From contig QNQO01007592.1 of assembly GCA_003290165.1 (NCBI GenBank), forward strand, positions 62,001 through 126,000: a DNA stretch of 64,000 nucleotides. Reading direction: 5' to 3'. This stretch comes from Berberis thunbergii. Lineage: Eukaryota > Streptophyta > Magnoliopsida > Ranunculales > Berberidaceae. The notes beneath the pieces were generated by a model. It made no database searches and was not told where the DNA came from. It saw only the letters and a list, made by a program, of their open reading frames with translations. Both the position numbers and the translations under genes were made by a program. Shown piece by piece: positions 10,994 to 21,983 of the stretch; position 1 is the stretch's first letter, and every line of letters starts with the position of its first letter.

Positions 10994-13118
10994 TCAGGCA
11001 GACATACACAGTTGGTGATCAAGTATGCTTGTGAACATAGGGAAAACATAATTGAATTACGAATGCACAAGGAATGGCATAAGAAATGCTCTGCCTATAA
11101 AGTGAAATAAGTTGAATTTTGAGAATTTGCTCACATGGTGGATCCCATATTGGCACCACAAGATGCATGGACATTGTCCTTGATGGAGCCACACTCTACC
11201 ACCGTGTGTGGGACTCTACTACAGAATCAATTATAACAAAAAATAGGGGTGGGTAAGAGGTCCATTGATGCTTTCCAAGTAAAGTTGATGAAATTCCGAA
11301 AAAGAATTAAAGGGCACATCTAGGATGAGCTTCTTCCACTTAGAAACCCCATTGCTTTTGGCAGTGGTGGGTTTGCCACTGAAGTTCGATATTTTGAAAG
11401 AATGAATGTTGAGCCAGTTCACTAAGGTAATTGTAGGTCTCCAACCTTACTGTAGATCCCAATTCTCCAGGTGTTGTTGGCAGTTAAAAGTTGATTTATG
11501 ATTTGGTTGTAAGTAGACTCCGTTACCAATTATTGGATTCAAGATAATGGCAAAAACTTATGATGGAAAACATTAGAGTATGAATTGGTGGATTTGCAGG
11601 TTATAGAAAACACAAGAAAGAAACAAATGTTTGAGGAGGTTGCATCAACAAGGGACCCTGTGATGCTGGATCAATAGAAATCCCATCAAAATTTAGAATC
11701 ACCAGCCACCAACCTAGAGGTTACTTTTGTAACTAAACAGTTTAACGGAGTACTTGGGGGAATCAATAGAAACTAAAACAAGAAATTAGGCTCGCGTGTT
11801 GTAGAGAACACTTCCTTTAAAGCTCCCGTTTCAAAAATACTACAAGGAAAATATTTAAATGAAATAATATATTTCTCATGTTAATTGTAACAATGTTTAA
11901 AAAGGTCTATTCAAACACCAACACTGAAGTCTTGATCTTTACCTAAAACCAAATAAGGCTTATTTATTTATCTTGGACATGATTATTGGAAGGGTCTGTT
12001 TACTTGTATTGGAGATAACTATTTGAAGTGGGCATCACTTGGTTAGAGACATGTCTTTGTCTTGTCATTTGTAATGGGTTTAAGTGTTGAGTGAGAGAGA
12101 TGAAGTTAACTGATGTTTCTGCAGATGCAGATGTATCACTTATTGCTCATGAAAGATCAAAGACTACTCATCTAATTCTTTTAAGTGACTTGCATAGTAT
12201 GGGGTGATGTTGATTAATCCTTAAAAGAAAAGTAAAGACGAAGAGAGCGTTTTGTAAAGTGGTTAGAAGTTAACTTCTAATTGGAGTTAGAAGTTTTGAA
12301 CGAGCTTCTGAAGGAATTGTTTGTTTTGTTTCTAAGTGAGTTGCTGATTAGAAGCTGTAAAATTAAAAGGTGTTTGTTTTAAGGTGCTGAATGAGAACTG
12401 TTCGACAATTTTGTCCCACTGAGCTAAAAAAAAAATTTAATATTACTATACATTTCATTACAAGAATATCGAAATATGACCAAAGATGAAAGAGAGTTGA
12501 AAATATACATGAGAGGGAGAGTTGGAGAAATGAAGAAAACTTGAAATACAGAGAAATAAAACAAATATGAATGAGAGAAATGAGATAAGTTTCTTACCGA
12601 GTCCTTATGAAGGTAGGTAGAACCACGATGCTTAGTGAAGTGAATAAAGGTGTGCCACCAAAATTTAGGCCTACTTATTTTTAAGAAGATGGGGGCAGCA
12701 ATTGTTGTTACAAAATTATATTAAGGTTATTATTGAAATAATGTTTTACTAAGCACTCAGTGCTAAGAGATCAGCACATCCCTGTTGCTTACTCCAATCA
12801 GAAGTAGAACTAAAAACAAACACTCTAAACAAGGTGGTCCACTTCTTATTAAGACTTTTGAATCAATTTAAAAACAAAAACAAACACCTTCGAAATCTTG
12901 CATAGATCTATTTGCTTCTGTATAACATAACACCTAATGATCTTTACCCCCAATATTGGATCTCATTAGCCCCTCTATTTGTTTACTTGATTGATTTCTC
13001 AGTTTTATCTGATATTGTATAGGGTTTTGAGAGCACCTTCAACCGTATCTCCTAAAAGCCAAGCCATCCTGAAATTCCATTTTTAGGGTCTCTTGTTCAG
13101 TACCGAAGATAGTAACAC
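10994..13118. other. Intergenic, no supported gene
   Basis: AT-rich sequence with short frames only. A segment at about 12366-12890 is bounded by the inverted words AAGGTGTTTGTTTT and AAACAAACACCTT and may be a decayed MITE, but no TSD was found. Confidence 0.4.
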
Positions 13119-13351
13119 TGCAAAGAACACAAACAGATGGTGTGAATGATTTGAACTTTATTGAAGTAGTTCTCAGCTTATATAGCCTTACATCTAACAT
13201 AAAAAAAGAGAAAGATAGCAGTCCACTTGGCATAGATCTCGCTTAGAGGTTTACACAATCGTGAATGAATCAACTAGAGAAAATAAAGCTAACAACCTTG
13301 AAGAATAGGACTTTATCCAACAGTCTTTGACTTGAACAACGTCTCCTAAAA
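13119..13351 (-). repeat. 3' LTR of minus-strand copia element
   Basis: It starts TGCAAAGAACAC like the other copy but ends CCTAAAA instead of CCTAACA, so the terminal TG of the minus strand is mutated. TATA complement near 13177-13186. Confidence 0.87.
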
Positions 13352-13363
13352 TCCCTCCCTTGA
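13352..13363 (-). promoter_or_regulatory. Polypurine tract of minus-strand copia element
   Basis: The minus strand reads a purine run (AAGGGAGGGAT) directly before the 3' LTR. Confidence 0.7.
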
Positions 13364-13385
13364 ACTCATTGCCTTTGGCAAGCAA

Positions 13386-16067
13386 TTAGTTCAAATCTGA
13401 AATAGCACACACACCCAGTTCCTTGCGAAGCTTTTGAAATGCTTCTAACTTGAGAGGCTTAGTCATCAAATCTGCAAGCTGGTCTCGAGTGCCACAGTAT
13501 AATAACTCAACAACTCCTTCTTTAGTAAGATCCCTAAGAAAATGAAACCTTACTCGTATGTGTTTGGAACGGCCATGTAAAACTGGATTTTTAGACAACT
13601 TTATAGTTGAAGTGTTGTCACACATTATCACAGTACCATCTGTCTGCAAATGACCGATTTCTTTCAGAACCCTTCTCATCCAAATAGCTTGGCACGCATA
13701 AGCAGCAACTGCGACAAACTCAACCTCAGTGGTTGACAGAGTGACGATGGGTTGCTTTCTTGATGACCAAGCTACTACTCCTCCACATATCATAAACACG
13801 TAGCCTGAAGTACTCTTACTATCCTCCACATCCCCAACATAATCACTGTCTGTGAATGCCACCAAGTCACTAGCTCCTCCCTTCTTGTAAAACACACCAT
13901 AATCCATAGTCCCTTTTAAGGACTCTCTTTACTGCTGCAAAATGTAGTTGTGTAGGACTTACCATGAAACGGCTAATGAGGCTTACAATGAACATAAGGC
14001 CAGGTCGAGTAGCTGTGAGGTACATCAGACTCCCTACCACTTGCTTGAACTGAGTTGCATCCGCCATGATTCCATCTTCATCTCTATCAATCTTTTGTCC
14101 TGGAACAATAGGATTACAAACAAAATTGCTTTCCTCCATACCAAAGCAACTTAGAACCTTACCTACATACTTCCTTTGGCATATAAAAACACCATCAGAC
14201 CTTTGTAACACTTCAATTCCGAGAAAGAATCTCATCTTTCCCAAATCTGTCATGTCAAACTCTTTTTTCATGATAAATTTGAACTCGCACAACATCTCTT
14301 CATCATTACTAGTGAACAACAGATCATCAACATAAATGGTCACAATAAAAATCTTACCTCCCTTTCTGTTAACAAAGAGTGGGCTCACTTGGACTCCTTT
14401 CGAACCCCTCCTTGATGAAATCAGACTCTATCCGACTAAACCAAGCTCGAGGTGCTTGTTTTAGTCCGTAAAGAGCCTTTTGTAGCTTGTACACCATCTG
14501 CTCACTTCCTTTCTTCTCATATCCCTTTGGCTGCTCCATAAAAACATCTTCCTTCAAGTCCCCATATAAGAACGCAGACTTGACATCTAATTGATAAAGT
14601 GTCCAACCTCTTTGAGCAGCAAAAGCAATGATCATCCGTACTGTATCCATCCTAGCCACATGTGCATACACCTCTGTATAGTCAATTCCATGTTGCTGAG
14701 AGTAGCCTTTCACCACCAGTCTTGCTTTGTATTTGTCGACTTCACCAAGCTCATTTAGCTTGGTTTTGTATACCCATTTCACTTCTATTCTCTTTGGTCC
14801 ATTAGGTAGTGCCACTAGCTACCAGGTCTGATTTCTTTCGATGGACCTGATCTCTTCATCGATAGCCAGCCTCCATTGTGAGCTTGTAACTGCCTCCTCA
14901 TAGCTTGTAGGATCAGATGAAACCATAAGTGCCATGTTTGCCATGTTTGCTTCATCTTCTTCTGACAAGTATTCAGCAGATGTGTAGTCTCTCATCCACA
15001 CTGGAGGATGTCGATATCTTCCCTCCCTTGCTATCAAATCCTCTACAGCAGCTGGTGAGTCATTCTCAGCTCCAACTGCTTCTTCCACTACTTCTTCCTC
15101 TTCATTTGTACTCCCCATTGCTTCTTCTTCTTCATCGACATTTCCTTCAATGTCGTCTCCCCATTCTAACTCCATCAACTGCTCTACTTCATAGCTTGCA
15201 TCCCAATCCCATGCATCCCGTTCATCAAAGACTACATCACGACTCACAATGATCTTTTTGGCAACTGGATCAAGCATTCTGTACCCTTTAGATTCAGTAC
15301 TAACCCCAAGTAGTACACAGCTCACACTTTTATCGTCAAGCTTCGTTCTCTTCGCATCTGGTATGTGAACATGTCCCACACAACCAAACACTCGAAAATG
15401 CTCCACTGATGGCTTTTCACCACTCCATGCCTCCTCCAGGGTCATATCCTTCACAGCTAAGGTAGTCGATCGATTCAAGACATGAGTTATCCACTGAACA
15501 ACATCTGGCCAAAAGGACTTAGGTACGTTCTTCGCTGACAAAATGGCTCGCACCAAATTCATCACAGCATGGTTCTTGCGCTCGACCACTCCATTTTGCT
15601 GCGGGGTGTAAGCTGTGGTCAACTGTCTCTTCACCCCATGTTGCTTACAGAAATCATTGAACGCTGCAAAATTAAACTCTCCTCCTCTATCTGTTCTCAA
15701 GCATTTAATAGACATTCCAATTTCTTTTTCTACAAGTATCTTGAAATGCTTAAAATGATAGAAAGCTTCTGACTTATCTCCTAGAAATAAATCCATGCCT
15801 TTCGAGAGAAATCATCTATGAAACATAATAAGTACCTCTTCTGGTTGTTTGATGCTGGTGTGATGGGTCTGCATGAACTAGTTGTAGTCTCTCGGTTGCT
15901 TTCCATTGACTCCTTTTGGGAAAAGGAGTCCGGTGCTGCTTTCCCTTCATACATGAATCACAGGTGACTCTGGAAGCTACAATCTGTGGCAAACTGACCA
16001 CCATTTTCTTGCATTGCAAGGTGCGCAGACTTTTGTAGCTGATATGGCCGTAACGATGGTGCCATAG
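13386..16067 (-). pseudogene. Copia integrase, RT and RNase H half of polyprotein
   Basis: Read leftward from the solo-LTR junction: GAG pre-integrase region (HHRYGHISYKSLRTLQ, CDSCMKGKQH), integrase core (RTDRGGEF, QNGVVERKN), an acidic linker, RT with YVDD at 14323-14334 (14819-14369 and 14388-13870) and RNase H (FTDSDYVGD, ADLMTKPL). Lesions are a frameshift near 15860 where a few codons after HAD are missing, a one-base loss near 15798, TAG at 14819-14821 after NQTW, a one-base loss near 14375 and a frameshift near 13900. Catalytic motifs are still legible, so decay is moderate. Confidence 0.87.
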
Positions 16068-17851
16068 TGATATACACATAATTATTACATAATATACCCC
16101 TTAATTTATACATGTTAGTGTTTCGATTATTATATTTTATAGTAATTATTTCGTTTTCATATCTTTGTAGGAATTTGAGCTTAAACGATGAAATTATATT
16201 AAGATGACCGCATAAGGATTTCACGTGGTGGTACAGAGTAGAGAGAGAATCACTTAACTTAAAACCAAACCCAAACCCAAGTCATACCCTAAAACCAAAC
16301 CTAAGCCCAAGCCCATTAGAATCCTAAGCCCAAGAAAACCCTAATTAGGTTTTCTCTCATTTTTCTATAAAAGGGAGGGGTATCGACCACAAATGGGGGA
16401 CTCCTCTCTTCTCTTCTCTTTGGAGCCTCTAACAGCCGCCTACCATTCACTCTCCATCCAGGCAGAGACACAGTGTCCCCTGTGTCTCTCGCCACTAACC
16501 ACCACCTCGCACCACCACTTCGCTACCTCCACCGCCAGACAGCACGTCTCCACCGCCAACCACCGTGAAACAGGGGTGTGACAACCCTGTTTCACGCCCG
16601 AATCTTCACCATCCTTCAACCCACATCATCCATCACCTCCATCATCACCTCTGCACGAATCCTACCACCACAACAGAACGAAGGAAGCCGCAACAGAGCT
16701 CGCAAAAACAGCAGAAACAGAGCAAAAACAGGGAGTGTCCTCTCCCTCTTTCTCTTCTGAATTTGCAGTTTTACTTGGTTTTCTTCACCCTCTCTCATCT
16801 TTTACAGGTTCTAGGACCACGTGGAGGACGAAGCCAGCCGCGAAGGAGCGACGAACCGGCGGACTGAGCCGCGGTAGAGTCGCGAAACAGCCCTGAAACA
16901 GGGAGTTTTCCTTCCTGTTTTTCCTTGATTTGTTTGCTGTTTTTCTTGGTTTTCTTCACCACAATTCGTCTTTTGCAGGTACTAGAGTCGAATTAGATTC
17001 GAGAGGAGCTAAAACCAGGCCGAGAGGATCGAAAACCAGGCCGCGAGAGGCGTCGTCTCGCTGGAGGAAGAAGCTCGCACTTCACTGTTCCCTGTAGCAG
17101 TACTGTAGCAGGGAGGGAAATTTGAATAAAAACTGATTTTGGCTATTTCCACGCCTGATTCGTTCTGTACCACCACAGAGAGTTTTCGGACCCTTTTGTC
17201 TCGGAATTCGTGCACACCGAACTGCTGTTTGACACCCTATCGAGCTTGCGACAAGCCGAAGAGTTTTGTAAACTTTATTTTAAATTTATTTTACTGAATT
17301 ATGTGCTAAATTACTAATTACAAGTTATTTCTGAAACTGATAATTTGCTTTCACCTTGCATGTTCAAGTAGTCAAATTTGATATGCTTGGTAGTTAGAAG
17401 TACTCTTTGTCAAGCTTGAAATAATTTGTTAAGGTTTAAAAGAACATGTTATAATTTAAATTGAATTTTAACGATCATATTTTCGGTGTAAGCAAGGGAT
17501 TCTCATCCCTAAGCTTCTCGTATTTAAATTCAGTAATCTAGATTTAGATAATTTTGCTAACTCATTGGTGAGTCCAAGCCTACAAACCATTTCATTCCAT
17601 CCATCTCATTCCATTCTATCATTTTAGATAATTTGTTTTATTATCTTTAATTTAGTTTTCTTTTAAAAACACTGTAACCCCTATTTTCCATTTAAATTAG
17701 TTTAGATAATTTCTTAAATATCAATTGCATTCACCTTCTTCGTGGGATCGACCCGTACTTGTCGTTGTCTACCAGTTAGGCCACCGTGCACTTGCGGTAT
17801 TACAAGTGGGTTGAATTAACCTGTTAATTTAGGTTACTTAAATCCGCATCA
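16068..17851 (+). mobile_element. Athila-type solo LTR inserted in copia pol
   Basis: It starts TGATATACAC and ends ATCA, is 1784 bp long, and resembles the LTRs of the Athila element at 52328-61260 in its first 130 bp, its plant-UTR-like CCACC-rich middle and its end region. The bases CATAG directly precede it (16063-16067) and directly follow it (17852-17856), a perfect 5-bp TSD. No internal retroelement sequence remains, so it is what is left after LTR-LTR recombination. Small frames within it are not credible genes. Confidence 0.88.
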
Positions 17852-19143
17852 CATAGCGTAGACTGATCCATGGCACTGATGTGTAGACATCTTTCTTCCT
17901 CCACCGCAACATGTGGTCCGGCTAGCAAAACAAACATCCTGTTTGTCCTCATGATAGACTCTGCCATTTTTCCTCTCCGTGGATGATAGATACTGCACAC
18001 ACCATCCTTGAACAATACTGCCAATCCTTTTTCCTGAAGTTGCCCCATGCTCAAAAGATTGTTGTTGAGCTCAGGTACGCAGTACACATCACCAATGACA
18101 TAGGTAACTCCTTGCAAAGCTATCTTCACAACTCCTTTTCCAATAACTTTCATTCTAGTATTGTTTCCAAGCTTGACAGTATGTGAAAACTTTGTATCTA
18201 AGCTTGTAAACATACCTGGACTTCCACACATGTGGTTTGAACATCCAGAGTCTATAAACCACGCATCACTTTTCTTTGCTTCATGCAACTCCACATGTGC
18301 CATCAACAACAGCTCATCTTCCTCATCTATCTCCGCATAATTTGCTTCCTTGTTCCACATTGGACATTCATTTTGAAAATGTCCTAGCTTGTGATACTTA
18401 TAACATTCAGCAGTTGCTTTGCTGAAGGTTGTCCTTCCTCTTCCTCGTCCCCTACCTCTAGGAGATGTTCTTCCTCTGCCTCTCGTTCCAAACCGGTCTT
18501 CTACCTTCAAAACGTGATCCTCATCCTCATTGTTCGCCTTTCGAAACTTCTGCTCATGTACTACCAACAAACTCTGTAGTTCATCGATTGATAAATGGTC
18601 AGTATCCGTTGCTTCTTTGATGGACACCACAACATATGTGAACCTCTCAGTTAGGGTTCGTAGGATCTTCTTGACAATCTTCGAGTCAGGCATGTCTTCT
18701 CCATTGCTCCGCATCTTGTTGGAGACTGTCATCACCCTTGCAAAATACTCAGTGATGGTTTCATCCTTCTTCATCGCTAGAACCTCGAATTCCCTTCTCA
18801 GTGAGTTAAGAAGAAATTTCTTCACCTTGGCATTCCCTCCAAACTTCCGCTTCATTGAGTCCCAAATGATCTTGGATGTATGACGGTCCAAGATTTGTTC
18901 GAAGACGGTGCGATCAAGAGCCTAGAAGAGATAATGCTTCACCTGTTGATCCTTCATTCTGGCGTTTTCAATCTGTGTTTTCTGAGCCTCGGTAAGCATC
19001 GTCTCTGCTGTTGGCTCTTCAAAGCCATTCTTCACCAAGGTCCACAAACCTTTTGCCCTCAGCAAGTTCTCCATCAGCTCACTCCAGTGATCGTATTGAC
19101 CATCAAAGTGAGGGATCTTCGTCAGAGTCTTATCGTTGCTCAT
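17852..19143 (-). pseudogene. Copia gag and protease half of polyprotein
   Basis: The frame starts at ATG 19143 (MSNDKTLTKIPHFDGQYDHW) with a Gag core, interrupted by TAG at 18922-18924. Farther on, the zinc knuckle at 18364-18405 reads CYKYHKLGHFQNEC: the second cysteine is tyrosine, so zinc binding is probably lost. An arginine- and glycine-rich stretch precedes it. The protease motif DSG with D at 18250-18252 is intact (WFIDSGCSNHM). The frame runs without a break to the TSD of the solo LTR at 17852-17856 and resumes on the other side at 16067. The missing cysteine and the stop show that this copy had decayed regardless of the insertion. Confidence 0.85.
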
Positions 19144-19207
19144 TCTCTCAGTGTTTGATCACTCAAAGTCTGCTACCAAATGTTTCTTCTCTACAAGCCT
19201 AGTGCTA

Positions 19208-19219
19208 GCTCTGATACCA
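19208..19219 (-). promoter_or_regulatory. Primer binding site (initiator Met tRNA)
   Basis: The minus strand reads TGGTATCAGAGC two bases inside the 5' LTR, fixing the element's orientation. Confidence 0.88.
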
Positions 19220-19221
19220 AA

Positions 19222-19453
19222 TGCAAAGAACACAAACAGATGGTGTGAATGATTCGAGCTTTATTGAAGTAGTTCTGAGCTTATATAGCCTTACATCTAA
19301 CAGAAAAAAGAGAAAGATAGCAGTCCACTTAGCACAGATCTCGCTTAGTGGTTTACACAATCGTGAATGAATCATCTAGAGAAAATAAAGCTATTAACCC
19401 TGAAGAATAAGACTTCATCCAACAGTCCTTGACTTGAACAACGTCTCCTAACA
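19222..19453 (-). repeat. 5' LTR of minus-strand copia element
   Basis: On the plus strand it begins TGCAAAGAACAC and ends CCTAACA. A TATA box on the minus strand (complement of TTATATA, 19281-19287) is present. It matches the left copy throughout with scattered substitutions. Confidence 0.88.
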
Positions 19454-21190
19454 AGCACGAGGATGGCCAATACTCTATTTAGTGCAAAGCTCCATAGTTT
19501 GATTATAAAAATGTGAGGACCTGAATATATTTATTTTTAAACGTATGGGGTTTGCCTTTTGTGACCTAGCACTAGAGTGCACTTCTTTAATTTTCTGGGG
19601 TTAAGTATCTCACAGATGCTCCAAGGATTATTGGGATGTTATAGTAAAATTGATTTGAGAGGACAAGAATTCTTTGGAGTTGCATTACTAGCATAAAGTT
19701 TAGTAAATCGCAGACGCATTAAGGATTATTGGGATGTCATAGTAGAATCGATTTGAGAATATAACAAAATAGATAATTCTTTCGAGATACATTACCACAT
19801 TGGTTTTTATTACTACCTTAAAAGTTGTCAAGTACATCGTAATCAAAGATAGGACAGAGACGGCTTGATCTCGATGAGCTGTTTGTTCCTTCAATAATTA
19901 ACAAGAGTGCTTGAGAAGGGATGGATAGAAAAGCTAATTTTAAAGTGGGATGATGTTGATTGCCATGAACAAAGCAGAGTTGCACATGTCAAATAAGGGT
20001 TCCACAATACCCTTTTTCATTTTTCTTTCTTTCAAAAAAATTCTTCAAATCTCCACAACACACAAGTGGTCCTAAACTCCTCTGATCTTATCATATTCAA
20101 CAAACTTTCTTTACAATCACAAAACTTAGTCACATCATGCTTTAAAACTTCCCGCAATTAACCAACTTGTAGGGGCGGGATTCTATTTACCATTAAAAGA
20201 TTCCAAGAATAGCCCAGCCACCTTTACCAGATCCTCTGTTTTTCCATGGGCACTATGAGTTAAAGAATTCTATGCCCTTTTACTACATATGTACTCATAA
20301 ATGCTTCTTGCATTTTCATACAACATATATATAGTGGTCATCCTAAGAAACACTAAGGCTGTGTGTTTGGTTCAAAATACTTTTTTGAAAAAACAGAAAT
20401 AAAAAAGAAGATCGGAGAATTTTAGGCTGAAAGATAAATAATCATCTTCATAAGTTTTCTAAATTTTTTGAAAACATATTCTTAGGAGTGGAACAGAGAA
20501 TGTTTTCTCATTGTAAATTAAAACGATTATCATCATTTCAACAGAGACAGCCCAAGTATAAAAGAAAAATGCAAACCTCACTTATGAAAATAACATTATT
20601 GTAGCCAAGCTCTGTTCTCATTCATATGGATACAACAAGTAATTTTGTTATTATTATTTTAATATCCTTCGTGGGTCTTAGTTGTTAATTGAACGAGATG
20701 ACATTCAACCTTTAAGATCATTTTTTTTTTTGTTAGGATTACATTAGGATATTTTGGGTGATGGAGAAGAAATAAGTTTCATTAAAAAAATTAAATGAAG
20801 ATGTAATGGTCTTCAACATCAAGTTTTAGACCTTTTCTCTCATTCTTTTTTCTCCCCTTTGGATTTTTATTTCTATCTGGTATTTTTCTCTTGAATTATG
20901 TTTTTCTAACAAAACAACGACAACATTATCGGTTTGGCCTACTTTTGAAGTATACCAAACAAGATATTATATAAAAGTTAACTGAATTATTAGCTATGAA
21001 TTATAATATAGAAGTGCTTAATAATCCATAAACCCAAATCTATATCCTGTATGTCGTCTATTTATTTATACTTTATGTTTCTATTTATCTCATTTCTTTT
21101 AACATGTAATTACTGGAACTATACACCAAATCATAACCCCCAATAGTTTGTCATTCCCCAAATCGCCAACTTTATATGTTGCCCACCACC
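19454..21190. other. Intergenic region with a local duplication
   Basis: Contains a diverged direct duplication (19601-19688 and 19701-19795) and otherwise AT-rich DNA without a credible gene. The last part is the likely promoter region of the MIZ1-like gene. Confidence 0.45.
19601..19795 (+). repeat. Diverged direct duplication, offset about 100 bp
   Basis: Both copies contain AAGGATTATTGGGATGT, ATAGTA(A/G)AAT and ATTCTTT with similar spacing and both end near GCATTAC or ACATTACC. Two copies only. Confidence 0.6.
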
Positions 21191-21196
21191 CTCGTC

Positions 21197-21203
21197 TATA
21201 TAA
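21197..21203 (+). promoter_or_regulatory. TATA box of MIZ1-like gene
   Basis: TATATAA lies 130 bp upstream of the ATG at 21333, leaving room for a 5' UTR of about 100 bases. Confidence 0.55.
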
Positions 21204-21332
21204 TGGACTAATTGCTCCAAACATAATATTGCTGCAACAAATAAGACTCCAATTTCACAAGGCACACCTAAATACATACATCCCCTTCTCTCCATCTCTC
21301 TGAATCATACAACCATTTGGGGAAGAGGATTA

Positions 21333-21983
21333 ATGGAGAATCCTGCATTAATGTCATTACTAAGGCAAACAGCAGGCGAAAAACGATCAAAAACAGGTGG
21401 GGTCTTTCGCATGTTCAAGCTCTTCCCCCTATTGACATCCGGGTGCAAAATGGTCGCTCTACTAGGCCGTCCACGCAAAGCTTTACTGACAAACAACCCT
21501 ACTATAACCACCACATTATATGGGTATCGTAGAGGTAAAGTGACCTTAGCCATACAAGAAGATCCACAAAGAATGCCTACATTTGTTATAGAACTCCCAA
21601 TACTCACAAATGTGTTTCACAAAGAAATGGCCTCTGGGTTGATGAGAATTGCATTAGAAAGTGAAACAAAGACTTCAAAGAAGAAACTGCTTGAAGAGTA
21701 TGTTTGGGCTGTGTACTGCAATGGTCGAAAAACTGGCTACTCGATCAGGAGGAAACAAACATCTGACGATGAGTTGCATGTTATGCAGCTTCTACGAGGG
21801 GTCTCGATGGGAGCCGGAGTTCTTCCATGTCCATCTGAAAAGGTTTCCATGGATGGAGATTTGACGTACATGCGAGGTCGATTTGAGAGGGTGGTCGGAT
21901 CAAAGGATTCCGAGGCGTTTTATATGACGAATCCGGATGTATCCAGTGGACCAGAATTAAGTATTTTCTTCGTGAGGGGTTAA
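21333..21983 (+). CDS. MIZU-KUSSEI 1-like protein (DUF617 family)
   Basis: An uninterrupted 216-residue single-exon frame, as usual for this family. DUF617 hallmarks from about residue 60: LYGYRRGKVTLAIQEDP, KEMASGLMRIALE, LLEEYVWAVYCNGRKTGYSI, GVSMGAGVLP, YMRGRFERVVGSKDSEAFYM and a terminal GPELSIFFVR. Arabidopsis MIZ1 is needed for root hydrotropism and is associated with the endoplasmic reticulum; most paralogues have no known role. The N terminus is short and basic, without a signal peptide or membrane span, so this is a shorter MIZ1-like paralogue rather than MIZ1 itself. The ATG was chosen because it gives the full domain and follows a TATA box. It is one of only two intact host genes here, and no transposon interrupts it or its proximal promoter. 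Confidence 0.92.
   Translation: MENPALMSLLRQTAGEKRSKTGGVFRMFKLFPLLTSGCKMVALLGRPRKALLTNNPTITTTLYGYRRGKVTLAIQEDPQRMPTFVIELPILTNVFHKEMASGLMRIALESETKTSKKKLLEEYVWAVYCNGRKTGYSIRRKQTSDDELHVMQLLRGVSMGAGVLPCPSEKVSMDGDLTYMRGRFERVVGSKDSEAFYMTNPDVSSGPELSIFFVRG

Larger units (their letters stand above)
13119..19453 (-). mobile_element. Ty1/copia retrotransposon, minus strand, interrupted by a solo LTR
   Basis: Terminal repeats of about 232 bp at 13119-13351 and 19222-19453 flank a gag-pol read leftward. The initiator-Met PBS (complement of GCTCTGATACCA, 19208-19219) lies beside the right LTR and a PPT beside the left LTR. Flanks AACAC and AGCAC look like a 5-bp TSD with one mismatch. Order on the minus strand is Gag, protease, integrase, RT, RNase H, the order that defines copia. 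An unrelated 1.8-kb Athila-type solo LTR sits between protease and integrase. Without that insert the element is about 4.5 kb. It carries several stops and frameshifts and is inactive. Its lineage within copia was not resolved. Confidence 0.9.

Noticed and set aside
12366..12890. Possible MITE with ends AAGGTGTTTGTTTT
   Set aside because: The inverted words are A/T-rich and no target duplication flanks them.
16393..16867. Overlapping frames inside the solo LTR
   Set aside because: Same composition effect as in the Athila LTRs; no domain and no conservation with the homologous LTRs.
20354..20975. Possible TAA-flanked TIR element starting GGCTGTGTGTTTGGTT
   Set aside because: The left end looks right, but the candidate right end (ATACCAAACAAGATAT) matches poorly and lacks a TAA after it.
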